Assembly: GCF_004307995.1 (NCBI RefSeq)
Contig: NZ_SIRE01000020.1
Coordinates: 62,001-126,000, forward strand
Origin: Paenibacillus thalictri
Lineage (GTDB): Bacteria; Bacillota; Bacilli; Paenibacillales; NBRC-103111
Reading direction: 5' to 3'
DNA: 64,000 bases
Each line of letters starts with the position of its first letter. The first letter of the stretch is position 1. The notes beneath the pieces were generated by a model. That model did no database searches. It saw only the letters and a program-made list of their open reading frames with translations, and was not told the DNA's origin. The translations under genes were made by a program, and so were the position numbers. This document shows positions 18,505 through 27,263 of the stretch, one piece after another.

Positions 18505-18518
18505 TAAAAGCGCTATCA
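18505..18518 (+). promoter_or_regulatory. cre site before the first permease gene
   Basis: TAAAAGCGCTATCA matches 13 of 14 positions of TGWAANCGNTNWCA. It lies about 40 bases before the likely start of the permease, so CcpA bound here could block transcription in glucose-rich medium. Confidence 0.6.
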
Positions 18519-18559
18519 TGGGAAATAGCCAACACAGAAAGGGGGGGAAACAGATTAGA

Positions 18560-19444
18560 TTGAGTCAGAAAAGAATGGATACATTAGCTGGCTGGAGCTT
18601 TATTTTGCCCAGTATATTAGGCTTCAGCACACTGACGGTGATTCCGATTTTATTGTCTCTTGTTATTAGCTTTACGAGCTGGAATTTCCTCGACGGCTTA
18701 GGGGGGATGAAATTTATCGGTTTCGATAATTTCAAACAGCTGATTTCAGACAAATGGTTTAAGGACAGCTTAACCAACAATTTACTATTTGTTGCGGGAA
18801 CCGTTCCGGCAACCATCGTCCTTTCATTACTGACGGCGATTGCGATCAACAAAGGTGTTTTTTTGAAAGCGCCCATCAGATTGATGATATTTATGCCTTA
18901 CGTTTCGAGCATAGTCGCTGTTTCCATTGTGTGGGGAACGCTTTATAACCCGTCTACCGGGCCGATTAACTCGTTTCTGCGAAGTATTGGAATTGCCGAT
19001 CCACCCGGATGGCTGTCAGCCTCATCTTGGGCGCTGCCCGCCATTATGATTATGACCGTATGGGCTAACATTGGCTATAACATGATTATTTATTTAGCCG
19101 GACTGCAGGGAATATCCCAGGATCTTTATGAGGCGGCCAAAATCGACGGAGCGGGTCCCGTGACAAGCTTTTTTAACATTACAGTGCCTTTGCTTTCGCC
19201 TACCACGTTTTTTGTATTAATTACGAGCATCATTCACTCGTTTCAAGTGTTTATCGCTGTCTTTGTAATGACCAAAGGGGGGCCGGGATCATCAACTACT
19301 GTACTTACTTATTATGCCTACCGGACAGGTTTTGATTTCTATAAAATGGGCTATTCCTCAGCGATGGCGTGGATTTTGTTCCTCATTATATTTGTAATAA
19401 CGTACTTACAATGGCAGGGACAGAAACGATGGGTCCATTATTAA
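18560..19444 (+). CDS. Sugar ABC transporter permease, MalF/UgpA type
   Basis: A 294-residue inner-membrane permease with six predicted helices. Its EAA loop reads EAAKIDGAGPVTSFFNITVP near residue 195. The frame opens at ATG 18518, but that codon overlaps the cre site and has no ribosome binding site; a run AAAGGGGGGG at 18538-18547 precedes TTG 18560 (spacing somewhat long), and ATG 18575 is another choice. First gene of the permease-permease-binding protein-FAD oxidoreductase operon. The substrate is unknown. Confidence 0.85.
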   Translation: MSQKRMDTLAGWSFILPSILGFSTLTVIPILLSLVISFTSWNFLDGLGGMKFIGFDNFKQLISDKWFKDSLTNNLLFVAGTVPATIVLSLLTAIAINKGVFLKAPIRLMIFMPYVSSIVAVSIVWGTLYNPSTGPINSFLRSIGIADPPGWLSASSWALPAIMIMTVWANIGYNMIIYLAGLQGISQDLYEAAKIDGAGPVTSFFNITVPLLSPTTFFVLITSIIHSFQVFIAVFVMTKGGPGSSTTVLTYYAYRTGFDFYKMGYSSAMAWILFLIIFVITYLQWQGQKRWVHY

Positions 19445-19470
19445 GTGATTCCGCAAAAAAGGAGGGGGGT

Positions 19471-20334
19471 GTGATTAATATGCAATCCCGAAAAACATCC
19501 CGTTCGTGGATACAGGAAAACTATTTAACTATTATATATACGGTCATTCTGGTTGGATTCGGGATTGTGATGGTACTGCCGTTTGTGTGGATGCTGTCGA
19601 CTTCTTTTAAAAAGCCTATCGACGTATTCGTCTATCCCATTGAGTGGATTCCAAAGTCATTTGAGTGGGATAATTATAGAAGGGTATGGACAGGTTCACA
19701 GCCGTTCAGCTCATATTACTATAATTCCATAAAGGTAACCGTACTTACGGTTATCGGAACAATTATAGTAAGCTCTGCGGCAGCGTACGGCTTTGCCCGG
19801 ATTCAATTTCGCGGCCGGGATTTCGTGTTTTTCGTGTTCTTGGCAACATTGATGATTCCGGACCAGGTGACGTTGATCCCCAGATTTATTATCTTTAATT
19901 ATTTGGGCATATACGATACCCATTTCGCACTTATATTACCCGGCATGTTTACGGCTTTCGGCGTGTTTTTGCTAAGACAGTTTTATGCCGGCATTCCCGA
20001 AGATTTTTCCGAGGCGGCCCGTATGGAAGGGGCGAGTCATTTTGGAGTCTGGACGAAAATCATTATCCCCTTGTCGAAGCCGGCGCTCGTATCTTTGCTT
20101 ATTTTAAGCTTTACTTGGAACTGGAACGAGTTTGTCAATCCGCTTGTATTTCTTTCCAGCAAAAGCCTCTATACCGTACCGCTGGGATTAACCAATTTTA
20201 TTGATGAATCGGGTACCGATTATACTTTAATGATGGCTGCGGCCGTCAGCTCCATATTGCCTGTCATCATTCTGTTCCTCGCCTGCCAAAAGTGGTTCAT
20301 TGAGGGGGTGGTGTCGAGCGGGATCAAGGGTTGA
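19471..20334 (+). CDS. Sugar ABC transporter permease, MalG/UgpE type
   Basis: A 287-residue permease with six membrane segments and EAA loop EAARMEGASHFGVWTKIIIP near residue 183. The end (FIEGVVSSGIKG) is typical of MalG-like carbohydrate permeases. AAGGAGG at 19459-19465 sits 5 bases before GTG 19471 and 14 before ATG 19480; GTG is preferred on spacing. It starts 26 bases after the first permease stop, so they are co-transcribed. It forms the channel together with the preceding permease. Confidence 0.88.
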   Translation: MINMQSRKTSRSWIQENYLTIIYTVILVGFGIVMVLPFVWMLSTSFKKPIDVFVYPIEWIPKSFEWDNYRRVWTGSQPFSSYYYNSIKVTVLTVIGTIIVSSAAAYGFARIQFRGRDFVFFVFLATLMIPDQVTLIPRFIIFNYLGIYDTHFALILPGMFTAFGVFLLRQFYAGIPEDFSEAARMEGASHFGVWTKIIIPLSKPALVSLLILSFTWNWNEFVNPLVFLSSKSLYTVPLGLTNFIDESGTDYTLMMAAAVSSILPVIILFLACQKWFIEGVVSSGIKG

Positions 20335-20367
20335 TATGATCAATACATTAAAATAAAGGGTGATCAA

Positions 20368-21732
20368 ATGAAAAAAGCAGGGTTAACGTCATTGGTTTTG
20401 TGTATAACACTTACGGCCGTTTTGAGCGGTTGTTCTACGCAAGCGCCCACAACAACGGGAACAAAAACAGGGGAAACAGGGAAAGAGGCAGCGAAAAATG
20501 TTGTGAAGCTGAAATTCTGGGGGGGAGTGCCGGAGGAAGCGGGACCCAAGCAAGCTGTAGACAATTGGAATCAAGCCAATCCGGACATTCAGGTCGAATA
20601 TGTGCGTTTTGTCAACGACGAGAGCGGCAACACGAAGCTGGAAACAGCGCTGTTGGCGGGAGGCCAAGTGGATTTGTTCATTAACTACCGGATGGATAAG
20701 CTTTCCAAGCGGATTGATGCCGGCATGGTTGAACCTTTGGATCCTTTTATTCAAAAAACCAATTTTAACATGGAAGACAATTTCGGCAAGGATGCGATCC
20801 ATAAATTCAAAGATAAAACGTACTATATCCCCGCCATCATTCTGAATGATTTCGTCTCACTTAATAAAACATTTCTCGATGAAGCCAAGCTGCCGATTCC
20901 AACTTCATGGACATGGGATCAATACACCGAGTATGCGCAGAAGCTGACCAAAGGCGAGGGGGCAAATAAGCGGTGGGGATCCTATACGGATTTGCTGCAG
21001 CCTAAAATATACGAATTCCTGGATAAAGCGGTCAAAACGGAGCTGGGAGCCGACGCCTTTTATAAAGCGGATGGAACAAGCAATTTTGATCACCCTGCTA
21101 TGAAAAAATATTTCGACATCATGTTCAATTTGGAACAAAAGTTAAAAGCTCAACCGCCTATAGCGGAAGCCAAAACAAGCAAAATGGAAGGCATACAGCT
21201 CTATTTGACTAATAAAGTTGCGATGCATTGGATCGGAACGGCAAGCTTGCGAAATATCAAGAATACCAAAGATTATCCGCACGACTTCATTACCGCATTT
21301 GCTCCGCCGCCAAAGTTAAGCGAGAACAGTAAATTTTTGGGGGGCGGCACGGGATATCTGGATTTTACAACGATTAACTCACGCTCCCAAAACAAGGATG
21401 CCGCATGGAAGTTTATGCAATGGTATGTAACCTCGGGCAACGAGCCTTTGATTGCCGGCGGAAGAGTGCCTGCCTGGAAAAAGGCGGATAAGGATAAAGT
21501 AGCCAAGCTTATACTTGGCGATAACCCAGAGAAGCTATTCGATGTAGAATCTTTTAAACGGGTCGTATTTGCGGATGTCCCTTATGTGAAGGACACCAAG
21601 TTTGATAAATTGGCTGAAATGCAAAAAATCGTTGAAGAAGAAGGCGAACGCGCATTAATCGGTGAACAGACGACGGAACAAGCGGTAAAAGCAATGAAAT
21701 TGCGCTCGGACAAAGTATTAAGCGAGAAATAA
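20368..21732 (+). CDS. Extracellular sugar-binding lipoprotein
   Basis: A 454-residue family 1 binding protein. Signal peptide with lipobox LSGC (Cys 22) and a short Thr/Gly linker; the mature part begins VVKLKFWGGVPEEAGPKQAV. Conserved features such as QVDLFINYRMDKL and the closing WKFMQWYVTSGNEPLIAGGRVPAW fit oligosaccharide-binding proteins. ATG 20368 is preceded by AAAGGGTGATCAA. Third gene of the operon; here the binding protein follows the permeases, unlike the 8747 locus. Confidence 0.9.
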   Translation: MKKAGLTSLVLCITLTAVLSGCSTQAPTTTGTKTGETGKEAAKNVVKLKFWGGVPEEAGPKQAVDNWNQANPDIQVEYVRFVNDESGNTKLETALLAGGQVDLFINYRMDKLSKRIDAGMVEPLDPFIQKTNFNMEDNFGKDAIHKFKDKTYYIPAIILNDFVSLNKTFLDEAKLPIPTSWTWDQYTEYAQKLTKGEGANKRWGSYTDLLQPKIYEFLDKAVKTELGADAFYKADGTSNFDHPAMKKYFDIMFNLEQKLKAQPPIAEAKTSKMEGIQLYLTNKVAMHWIGTASLRNIKNTKDYPHDFITAFAPPPKLSENSKFLGGGTGYLDFTTINSRSQNKDAAWKFMQWYVTSGNEPLIAGGRVPAWKKADKDKVAKLILGDNPEKLFDVESFKRVVFADVPYVKDTKFDKLAEMQKIVEEEGERALIGEQTTEQAVKAMKLRSDKVLSEK

Positions 21733-21768
21733 ACTTTATACAGATAGTGAGATAAGGAGATGTAATAA

Positions 21769-23160
21769 ATGACAAATGCAGCTATTGCTTATAGTACGGA
21801 GGTACCGGTCGTAGCAGATGTCGATGTATTGGTAATCGGGGGAGGCCCGGCGGGAATCGGAGCCGCTATTGCAGCCGCGCGTGCCGGAGCGAATGTGGCC
21901 TTAGTGGAAAGATACGGCTTTCTGGGAGGCAATGCGACAGCGGGACTGGTCGGCCCGTTCATGACTTCATTCAGCGATGATGGAAAAACGCAATTGGTCA
22001 AAGGTGTGTTTGACGAGCTGGTGAGACGAATGGAGGCATTTGGCGGTGCAGTTCATCCGGAATATGTAAGAACGGGCAGCCCGTATTCCGGATTTTTCAG
22101 CAAAGGGCATGATCACGTCACTCCTTTCGATCCCGAGGCTGTAAAGCTGGCGGCTGCCGAGATGATGGAACAATATGGGGTGCGGTTATTCATGCACTCC
22201 TTCTTTCTGGAGTCCCTGACGGAAGACAATCGTGTAACGGGTGCGATTATTCTGAACAAGTCCGGATTACAGGCGATTCGTGCCAAAGTAACCGTCGACT
22301 GCAGCGCGGACGGCGATGTCGCGAACAGTGCCGGAGCGGCGATGGAGCAGGGCAGGAAGGCGGATGGATTGACTCAGCCTATGACGATGTTTTTTCGTGT
22401 AGCCGGTGTAGACGATGCGGCGGTTTTGAAATATGTCGAAGAGCATCCGGAAGAACGTGACTTACTGTTTGGCGATCTGATAGCTGAAAAACGAAAAACC
22501 GGTGAGTGGACAGTGAACAAAAACCATCTGGGTATTTATCAAACTACACAGCCGGGTGTGTGGCGGGTCAACACAAGCCGTGTTCAAGGCTTGGACGGAA
22601 CGAAGGCGGAAGATCTGACAAAAGCGGAAATTGCAGGCCGCCGACAAGCGTTCGAATTGGTGCGGTTTTTTCGTAAATATTTCCCGGGCTTCGCTAATGC
22701 TGTGCTTGTCGATACTGCGACACAAATCGGTGTGCGGGAAACACGCCGCCTGATCGGGGAATACATGCTCACCGCCGATGATTTAATTAGCGGCCGGTCT
22801 TTTGAAGATGTAATCGCCCTGTACGGATATCCGATTGATATTCACAGCCCTAATGAAGTAACCACTGAATTTAGTAAAGAATTTTCAACCGCTAACATCT
22901 ATCAACTGCCTTACCGCATCCTCGTTCCTGAAAAAAAGGACGGGTTGCTTCTGGCCGGCCGCTGTGTGTCGGCTACTCATGAAGCGCTCGGCGCGATTCG
23001 GGTTATGCCTTGCGCTTTTGCACTCGGTCAAGCTGCAGGAGTCGGGGCAGCTGTAGCCAGTCAGACCGGCGTAGAGCCTAGGCATGTCAATATTAAAGAA
23101 GTGCAGCGTATACTGGTGGAGCAAGGCGCTGTATTGCCGGATGAGAACGGACAGGTATAA
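21769..23160 (+). CDS. FAD-dependent oxidoreductase (FAD_oxidored family)
   Basis: A 463-residue flavoprotein with DVLVIGGGPAGIGAAIAAAR (classic GxGxxG, residues about 20-39), VERYGFLGGNATAGLVGPF, and the C-terminal FAD contact LLLAGRCVSATHEALGAIRV. A Cys in the VDCSADGDVANSAGA stretch is family-typical. It is related to the 6716-8602 protein but lacks the helical extension. ATG 21769 has AAGGAGATG upstream. As last gene of the transporter operon, before a terminator, it probably oxidises the imported sugar or polyol. The substrate is unknown. Confidence 0.85.
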   Translation: MTNAAIAYSTEVPVVADVDVLVIGGGPAGIGAAIAAARAGANVALVERYGFLGGNATAGLVGPFMTSFSDDGKTQLVKGVFDELVRRMEAFGGAVHPEYVRTGSPYSGFFSKGHDHVTPFDPEAVKLAAAEMMEQYGVRLFMHSFFLESLTEDNRVTGAIILNKSGLQAIRAKVTVDCSADGDVANSAGAAMEQGRKADGLTQPMTMFFRVAGVDDAAVLKYVEEHPEERDLLFGDLIAEKRKTGEWTVNKNHLGIYQTTQPGVWRVNTSRVQGLDGTKAEDLTKAEIAGRRQAFELVRFFRKYFPGFANAVLVDTATQIGVRETRRLIGEYMLTADDLISGRSFEDVIALYGYPIDIHSPNEVTTEFSKEFSTANIYQLPYRILVPEKKDGLLLAGRCVSATHEALGAIRVMPCAFALGQAAGVGAAVASQTGVEPRHVNIKEVQRILVEQGAVLPDENGQV

Positions 23161-23210
23161 TCTGCAGAATAACAGAGAGAAAAGAAAATGAAGGATCCTT
23201 AAGATTAATT

Positions 23211-23245
23211 GGCGCATGGTCGATAAACCATGCGTCATTATTTCT
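23211..23245 (+). terminator. Terminator after the FAD oxidoreductase
   Basis: Hairpin GGCGCATGGT / ACCATGCGTC around CGATAA, followed by ATTATTTCTT. Confidence 0.6.
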
Positions 23246-23336
23246 TGCATGGATTCCAACTTAAGTTGTGAACCCTATCTTATCAAAATGAGGGAAATTC
23301 CCGGTAATTCAGTCTTATATAAAGGAGCAAATGTGT

Positions 23337-24116
23337 ATGGGTATAAAGGATAAAATGAGCTTGCAGCAATATACTTCCATCATAACAGGCGGAGCCGCTG
23401 GGCTTGGAAGATCGATGGCGTCTGCTTTGGCCGAAATGGGTTCTAATTTAGTCATTGTAGATTTAAACCGTAATAAAGCTGACAGAGCTGCTGAAGAGCT
23501 TCGCGAGCAGTTTGGGGTACAGGTTTATGTAATGGAAGCAAATGTGTGTAGCCCTGAAGATGCGCTGCGTGTTCAGGAAGAGACTGTGCGGGAGTTTGGG
23601 CGTATCGATGTACTAATTAATAATGCGGGTATCGTAAAAAATGCCAAAGCCGAAGATACTTCCTATCAGGATTGGTTAGATGTCATGAATGTGAATTTGA
23701 ACGGTGTGTTTCTTATGTCCCAAGCAGTTGGACGCGAAATGATCCGGCAGCGGAAAGGATCAATTATTAATATTTCTTCCATGTCAGGGATTATCGTCAA
23801 TACACCGCAATGCCAAATCGCCTATAACGTATCCAAAGCCGGTGTCATCTCGCTCACAAAAACGCTAGCCGCAGAGTGGGCTCCTTATGGGATAAGAGTG
23901 AACACTATTGCGCCGGGTTACATGAAGACAGAGTTGACGGAGAAGTTTTTCTTGGAAGGAGGGCAATTAATAGACCGCTGGATGAGCATGACGCCGATGG
24001 GACGGCCCGGAGTGCCGGATGAGCTTCAAGGCATCGCTGTTTATTTGGCATCAGAGGCGTCTTCTTACACAACCGGCAGTGTTTTCTCGGTAGATGGGGG
24101 ATATACCGCTTGGTAA
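23337..24116 (+). CDS. SDR family oxidoreductase
   Basis: A 259-residue short-chain dehydrogenase/reductase. Cofactor motif TGGAAGLGRSMA (TGxxxGxG), VDLNRNK after the second strand (Asp suggests NAD preference), NNAG, and the catalytic set Ser in NISSMSG plus YNVSK. The C-terminal VDGGYTAW is typical. ATG 23337 is 9 bases after AAAGGAG; ATG 23331 would be only 3 away. It follows the terminator at 23211 and precedes an AraC gene, so it could be a separate unit. It likely interconverts a sugar alcohol and keto sugar in the same pathway as the FAD enzyme; this is inference. Confidence 0.9.
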   Translation: MGIKDKMSLQQYTSIITGGAAGLGRSMASALAEMGSNLVIVDLNRNKADRAAEELREQFGVQVYVMEANVCSPEDALRVQEETVREFGRIDVLINNAGIVKNAKAEDTSYQDWLDVMNVNLNGVFLMSQAVGREMIRQRKGSIINISSMSGIIVNTPQCQIAYNVSKAGVISLTKTLAAEWAPYGIRVNTIAPGYMKTELTEKFFLEGGQLIDRWMSMTPMGRPGVPDELQGIAVYLASEASSYTTGSVFSVDGGYTAW

Positions 24117-24269
24117 AAAGTGCATAATGCCGCCGTTTATCCAAAGAAGGGCAGGCATGCTGTTATTCAGGAAATCTACCCGAGATCCCGTCGCGCGAGA
24201 AAAGGATTCCATGCACTCCCGTCGAATAGTGTACCTGATTCCACCCTACCAGCAAGGAGCCGGTACTCT

Positions 24270-25013
24270 ATGAACTGCACCCTCCATTTTCTGCATCGCG
24301 CCGTTCGGGAAGCCAATAGCCATATTGACTTTCACCGGCACCCGATGTTCGAAATCGTCTATTACCGCAGCGGGACCGGGACAACGGCATTCGAACATAA
24401 CGAATACCGGTATGAACCCGGCATCTTCACCGTGCTGCGCGCGAATACAGATCATAATGAAATCCGGCATACCGATACGGAAGTCGTGTACTTCGGCTTC
24501 TACTGCGATCAGACTCCGGTGGAGCTGAATACGGGGATGCATCGCGACTTTGCATTTACGATCAGAGGGCTTATCGAGCAGATGGATGCGGAGATGAACG
24601 CGAAGAAAAGCCACTACGAGTTAAAAATCAATGCCCTGCTGCAGGCGGTCATTATTGAGGTGCTCCGGCTGCAGAGTCCTCTTGCGCCTTCCGCTTCCGG
24701 CGAAGAACGGCATATTTGGAACGCCCGGCATTACATGGACCAATATTTCAGCGAAAAGGTGAACCTCACCCAGCTTTCCGCACTCAGCGGATACAGCTAC
24801 GACCACTTTCGCCATTTGTTCAAGGACGAGGTTGGGGTTACGCCCATGCAATATTTGCGCCAGCTTCGGATCGACAAGGCGATCACCATGATGCGCGGAC
24901 GCGATTCTAGCTTGACCGATGTCGCACTGGAATGCGGCTTTACCTCTCTTTCCCAGTTCAGCGCCACCTTCCGCCGCATCACTGGCAAGAAACCCAGCGC
25001 CTACCGGGTTTGA
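24270..25013 (+). CDS. AraC family transcriptional regulator with cupin sensor
   Basis: A 247-residue one-component regulator. The N-terminal cupin (HIDFHRHPMFEIVYY, then EPGIFTVLRANTDHNEI) is the usual AraC sugar-binding fold. The C-terminal AraC helix-turn-helix comprises SGYSYDHFRHLFKDEVGVTP and VALECGFTSLSQFSATFRRI. The start is ATG 24270, 10 bases after AAGGAG at 24254-24259; the frame is open from 24120 but without a site. It may control the SDR gene or the nearby transporter. The ligand is unknown. Confidence 0.88.
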   Translation: MNCTLHFLHRAVREANSHIDFHRHPMFEIVYYRSGTGTTAFEHNEYRYEPGIFTVLRANTDHNEIRHTDTEVVYFGFYCDQTPVELNTGMHRDFAFTIRGLIEQMDAEMNAKKSHYELKINALLQAVIIEVLRLQSPLAPSASGEERHIWNARHYMDQYFSEKVNLTQLSALSGYSYDHFRHLFKDEVGVTPMQYLRQLRIDKAITMMRGRDSSLTDVALECGFTSLSQFSATFRRITGKKPSAYRV

Positions 25014-25050
25014 AGTCCGCTCTTACGTGCGGAAATGCACATGCAAAACA

Positions 25051-25086
25051 AAATCCCGGGGGCCGCATAAACGGCTGCCGGGATTT
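25051..25086. terminator. Bidirectional hairpin between converging genes
   Basis: AAATCCCGG (25051-25059) pairs with CCGGGATTT (25078-25086), with an inner GGCCG/CGGCT pairing. It lies between the AraC gene (+) and the nucleoside hydrolase gene (-). T tracts are short. Confidence 0.6.
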
Positions 25087-25120
25087 GCTATGAGCGGACG
25101 ATGCTTCGCTTCCTAACCTA

Positions 25121-26050
25121 TCAATTGCCGGCGGCAAATGCGTCCAGCTTGGCGAAGAAGTCTTTGAATATCCGGTCGCGATTCAATTGAACCGCACAGC
25201 GGATAAAGTGACGCGATGTATCCACGCTCCACGTGCCTTGTTCGGTTACGACCGGACTATGCACGATATGCGTCGTTACCCATGTAGGATCAAGCAGGTA
25301 AGCGATCGCCGCCATATCCCAAATCACTTTGGAATAGCCAAAATGATCGTTTGTGTATGCATAGAACCGCTCGAACAGAAAATCTCCGATCGCTCCGCGG
25401 CCTTTCACATATTTCTCCATTTCCGAAGTTGTTGTCAGCAGATGGCTTGTCACCCCTTGGCAGGGAATGAGCACCAAGGGGACACCACTGTCGAAAACAA
25501 CTCTGGCGGCCGGAATATCCTGCACCAGATTGAACTCCCTTGTATGGTGCCAGCTCGGCATATGTCCGCCCAGCCAGATGACGACGATATTCTCCACAAT
25601 TCGCGGCTCCATTAAGATGGCCGAAGCGATATTCGTAATCGCCCCAATCGCCACCACATACAGCGGGTCGCCCTCCGGCGAAGCCAGCGCCCGCTTGACC
25701 AGATCTTCCGCCGCCGCGCTGTTAACCGGCGTTTCTCCATCAGGCAAAAAGGAGGTTGAGCCGCGAAGTACGCCTCCCGCCGGATAACGTTTCATTTTGT
25801 CCAGCAGCCTTCCGATTTCATCATAACTTTTCTCCATCCCATCCGCCGGCCCTTCGGACCTGCTGTTCAGAAACGGAGCCGCATAAATCGCCTCGACGCT
25901 CAGACGTTCCGGAGACAGAAACGCCTGCACGACAGCAAATTGATCGTCAATTTCGTTATATGTATCGGTGTCGAGCACCATTCTGACTGTACCTGTGGGA
26001 TGCTCCAGCCGCTGCAGCAGCAGTGGTGCGGGAATTTGCGGATTATTCAT
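25121..26050 (-). CDS. Nucleoside hydrolase (IUNH family)
   Basis: A 309-residue enzyme of the inosine/uridine-preferring nucleoside hydrolase family. The calcium-binding motif appears as DTDTYNEIDDQFA (residues about 28-40; DxDxxxDD-like), and the middle motif VVAIGAITNIASAI is also typical. These enzymes split the N-glycosidic bond of nucleosides into base and ribose. ATG 26050 has CAGGAGGTC upstream. An extended -10 promoter with a cre-like element (26082-26113) precedes it, suggesting control by carbon supply. Substrate preference cannot be read from sequence. Confidence 0.88.
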   Translation of the reverse strand: MNNPQIPAPLLLQRLEHPTGTVRMVLDTDTYNEIDDQFAVVQAFLSPERLSVEAIYAAPFLNSRSEGPADGMEKSYDEIGRLLDKMKRYPAGGVLRGSTSFLPDGETPVNSAAAEDLVKRALASPEGDPLYVVAIGAITNIASAILMEPRIVENIVVIWLGGHMPSWHHTREFNLVQDIPAARVVFDSGVPLVLIPCQGVTSHLLTTTSEMEKYVKGRGAIGDFLFERFYAYTNDHFGYSKVIWDMAAIAYLLDPTWVTTHIVHSPVVTEQGTWSVDTSRHFIRCAVQLNRDRIFKDFFAKLDAFAAGN

Positions 26051-26081
26051 AAGGAATATGACCTCCTGTTGGTTTTTTTCG

Positions 26082-26113
26082 ATTATACCATCGGCCTGCC
26101 GGAAACGCTTTCC
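26082..26113 (-). promoter_or_regulatory. Extended -10 promoter with overlapping cre-like palindrome
   Basis: On the minus strand TGGTATAAT (extended -10; TATAAT at 26087-26082). The palindrome GGAAACGCTTTCC at 26101-26113 (11 of 14 cre positions) covers the spacer and -35 area, so CcpA binding would block RNA polymerase. Confidence 0.5.
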
Positions 26114-26147
26114 GCTTTCGGTGAATCTTTTGTCAATTTCGGCTATT

Positions 26148-27020
26148 TTAGGTTTTGGAGCCGAGCAAAATGTCCAAGTCTATGGTGATCCGCGTGTTGT
26201 CTTGATGTTTGAACGATTCCATTCGCGTTTTATTTGATGACCAGGCAAGCGGGGTCATTTGCACCAAGCTGGCGATTTCCTCTTTATTTAAGTTTGCTGT
26301 GTAGTTAACATGAATGACATCTTGCAGGCGGAAATGCTTTTCAAAAAGCGCCGCAGAATGCCCGGCTTCATATGTCTTGGGACCGTCGTTTTCAAAAAGC
26401 GCCTCTCGCAGTTCCTTTAAATATCCGGGGCGAGGCACGACCTTCATGACGACTCCATCCGGAGTTAAAATCCGGTTGAACTCCTTGTAATTTGCCGGAG
26501 ACAACATATTCAAAATAACATGAACCGACCTGTCCATAAGCGGCAGCTTCGCCAAATCGCCAACCAGCCATATATGATTTTTGTATTTTTTGGCGGCCAT
26601 CATTATGGCTTCTTTGGAAATATCCAGACCGATTCCGGTGATGTCCGGATAAGTGCATTCATGTAAAATGGTTTGTAAATGCGATCCTTCTCCGCAGCCC
26701 ATGTCCGCGATCAGCAAAGGATGTCCGGAAATTAAGCCAAGCTCGGTTATCGTTGCGGCTATGCGTTTGTGCAGCGGCATATACAATTCACTTTCCACGA
26801 TCATTTCGCGCCTTGCAGCAAACAATAGCTTATTGTAGGCGCTGCTAGCCGGACGAGTCAGCATGTTCAGGTAACCGTGTTTGGTAAAATCAAAATTGTG
26901 ATTTTGGCGGCACATCAGACTTTTGTGTTCGACAACCTGCATCGGACTTTTACAAAGCGGGCACATCAATGTGGATTTGCATATATGTATAAGTTTTGCG
27001 TTTTTTATCATCCCGGTCAT
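26148..27020 (-). CDS. rlmA: 23S rRNA (guanine-N1) methyltransferase, RlmA/TlrB family
   Basis: A 290-residue SAM-dependent RNA methyltransferase. An N-terminal zinc finger (MCPLCKSPM ... MCRQNH; Cys-Cys-Cys-His at about 20-41) is followed by FDFTKHGYLNMLTRP, the SAM motif IADMGCGEGSHLQTI (about 104-118), and LVQMTPLAWSS near the C terminus, all matching RlmA. In Gram-positive bacteria this class (RlmA-II, TlrB) methylates G748 in the peptide exit tunnel, changing macrolide and ketolide binding. ATG 27020 has AAAGGATGAGG upstream. The gene is preceded by a leader of about 350 bases with two peptide-coding sequences and a terminator, so it is probably induced by an antibiotic. Position G748 over G745 is inferred from the host group. 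Confidence 0.85.
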   Translation of the reverse strand: MTGMIKNAKLIHICKSTLMCPLCKSPMQVVEHKSLMCRQNHNFDFTKHGYLNMLTRPASSAYNKLLFAARREMIVESELYMPLHKRIAATITELGLISGHPLLIADMGCGEGSHLQTILHECTYPDITGIGLDISKEAIMMAAKKYKNHIWLVGDLAKLPLMDRSVHVILNMLSPANYKEFNRILTPDGVVMKVVPRPGYLKELREALFENDGPKTYEAGHSAALFEKHFRLQDVIHVNYTANLNKEEIASLVQMTPLAWSSNKTRMESFKHQDNTRITIDLDILLGSKT

Positions 27021-27041
27021 TTACCTCATCCTTTCGCACAT

Positions 27042-27070
27042 AAAAAAACACAGGTTATTTGCCTGTGTTT
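27042..27070 (-). terminator. Intrinsic terminator just before the rlmA ribosome binding site
   Basis: On the minus strand AAACACAGG (27070-27062 as read on the opposite side) pairs with CCTGTGTTT around loop CAAATAA, followed by seven T. It ends about 20 bases before the rlmA start, so most transcripts would stop here unless read-through is induced. Confidence 0.8.
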
Positions 27071-27098
27071 GAGAGTAAAAGGGAAGATGACCCGTCCA

Positions 27099-27137
27099 TT
27101 ATTTGTGAGGATGTACGCGATAATAAGCGTAATCCAA
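27099..27137 (-). CDS. Second leader peptide of rlmA (12 residues)
   Basis: TTG start at 27137, preceded by AAGGGGAGG 4 bases upstream, encodes MDYAYYRVHPHK and stops 29 bases before the terminator hairpin. Its ribosome binding site can pair with TCTTCCCTT (about 27091-27082, minus strand) across the reading frame, so translation would change the folding before the terminator. The TTG start and short spacing leave doubt about translation strength. Confidence 0.5.
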   Translation of the reverse strand: MDYAYYRVHPHK

Positions 27138-27179
27138 TAAACCTCCCCTTAAACAAAGGGAAAGCAATAATCAACATAA

Positions 27180-27213
27180 ATGAAGAAAGGCAGATAGATC
27201 CGCCTTCCTTCAT
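27180..27213 (-). other. 14-bp leader hairpin
   Basis: Ends ATGAAG and CTTCAT; 14 pairs (two or three G-T) close a 6-base loop ATCTAT on the minus strand. On the minus strand no T tract follows. On the plus strand ATTTTT follows, but no plus-strand gene lies upstream, so I read it as part of the rlmA leader RNA. Confidence 0.55.
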
Positions 27214-27263
27214 ATTTTTAGCGTATATGAAGATTATTAAAAATGGGCAGACTGATCCCGTTT

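Noticed and set aside
27180..27213. Hairpin with ATTTTT on the plus strand as a terminator
   Set aside because: No plus-strand gene lies upstream; more likely part of the rlmA leader.
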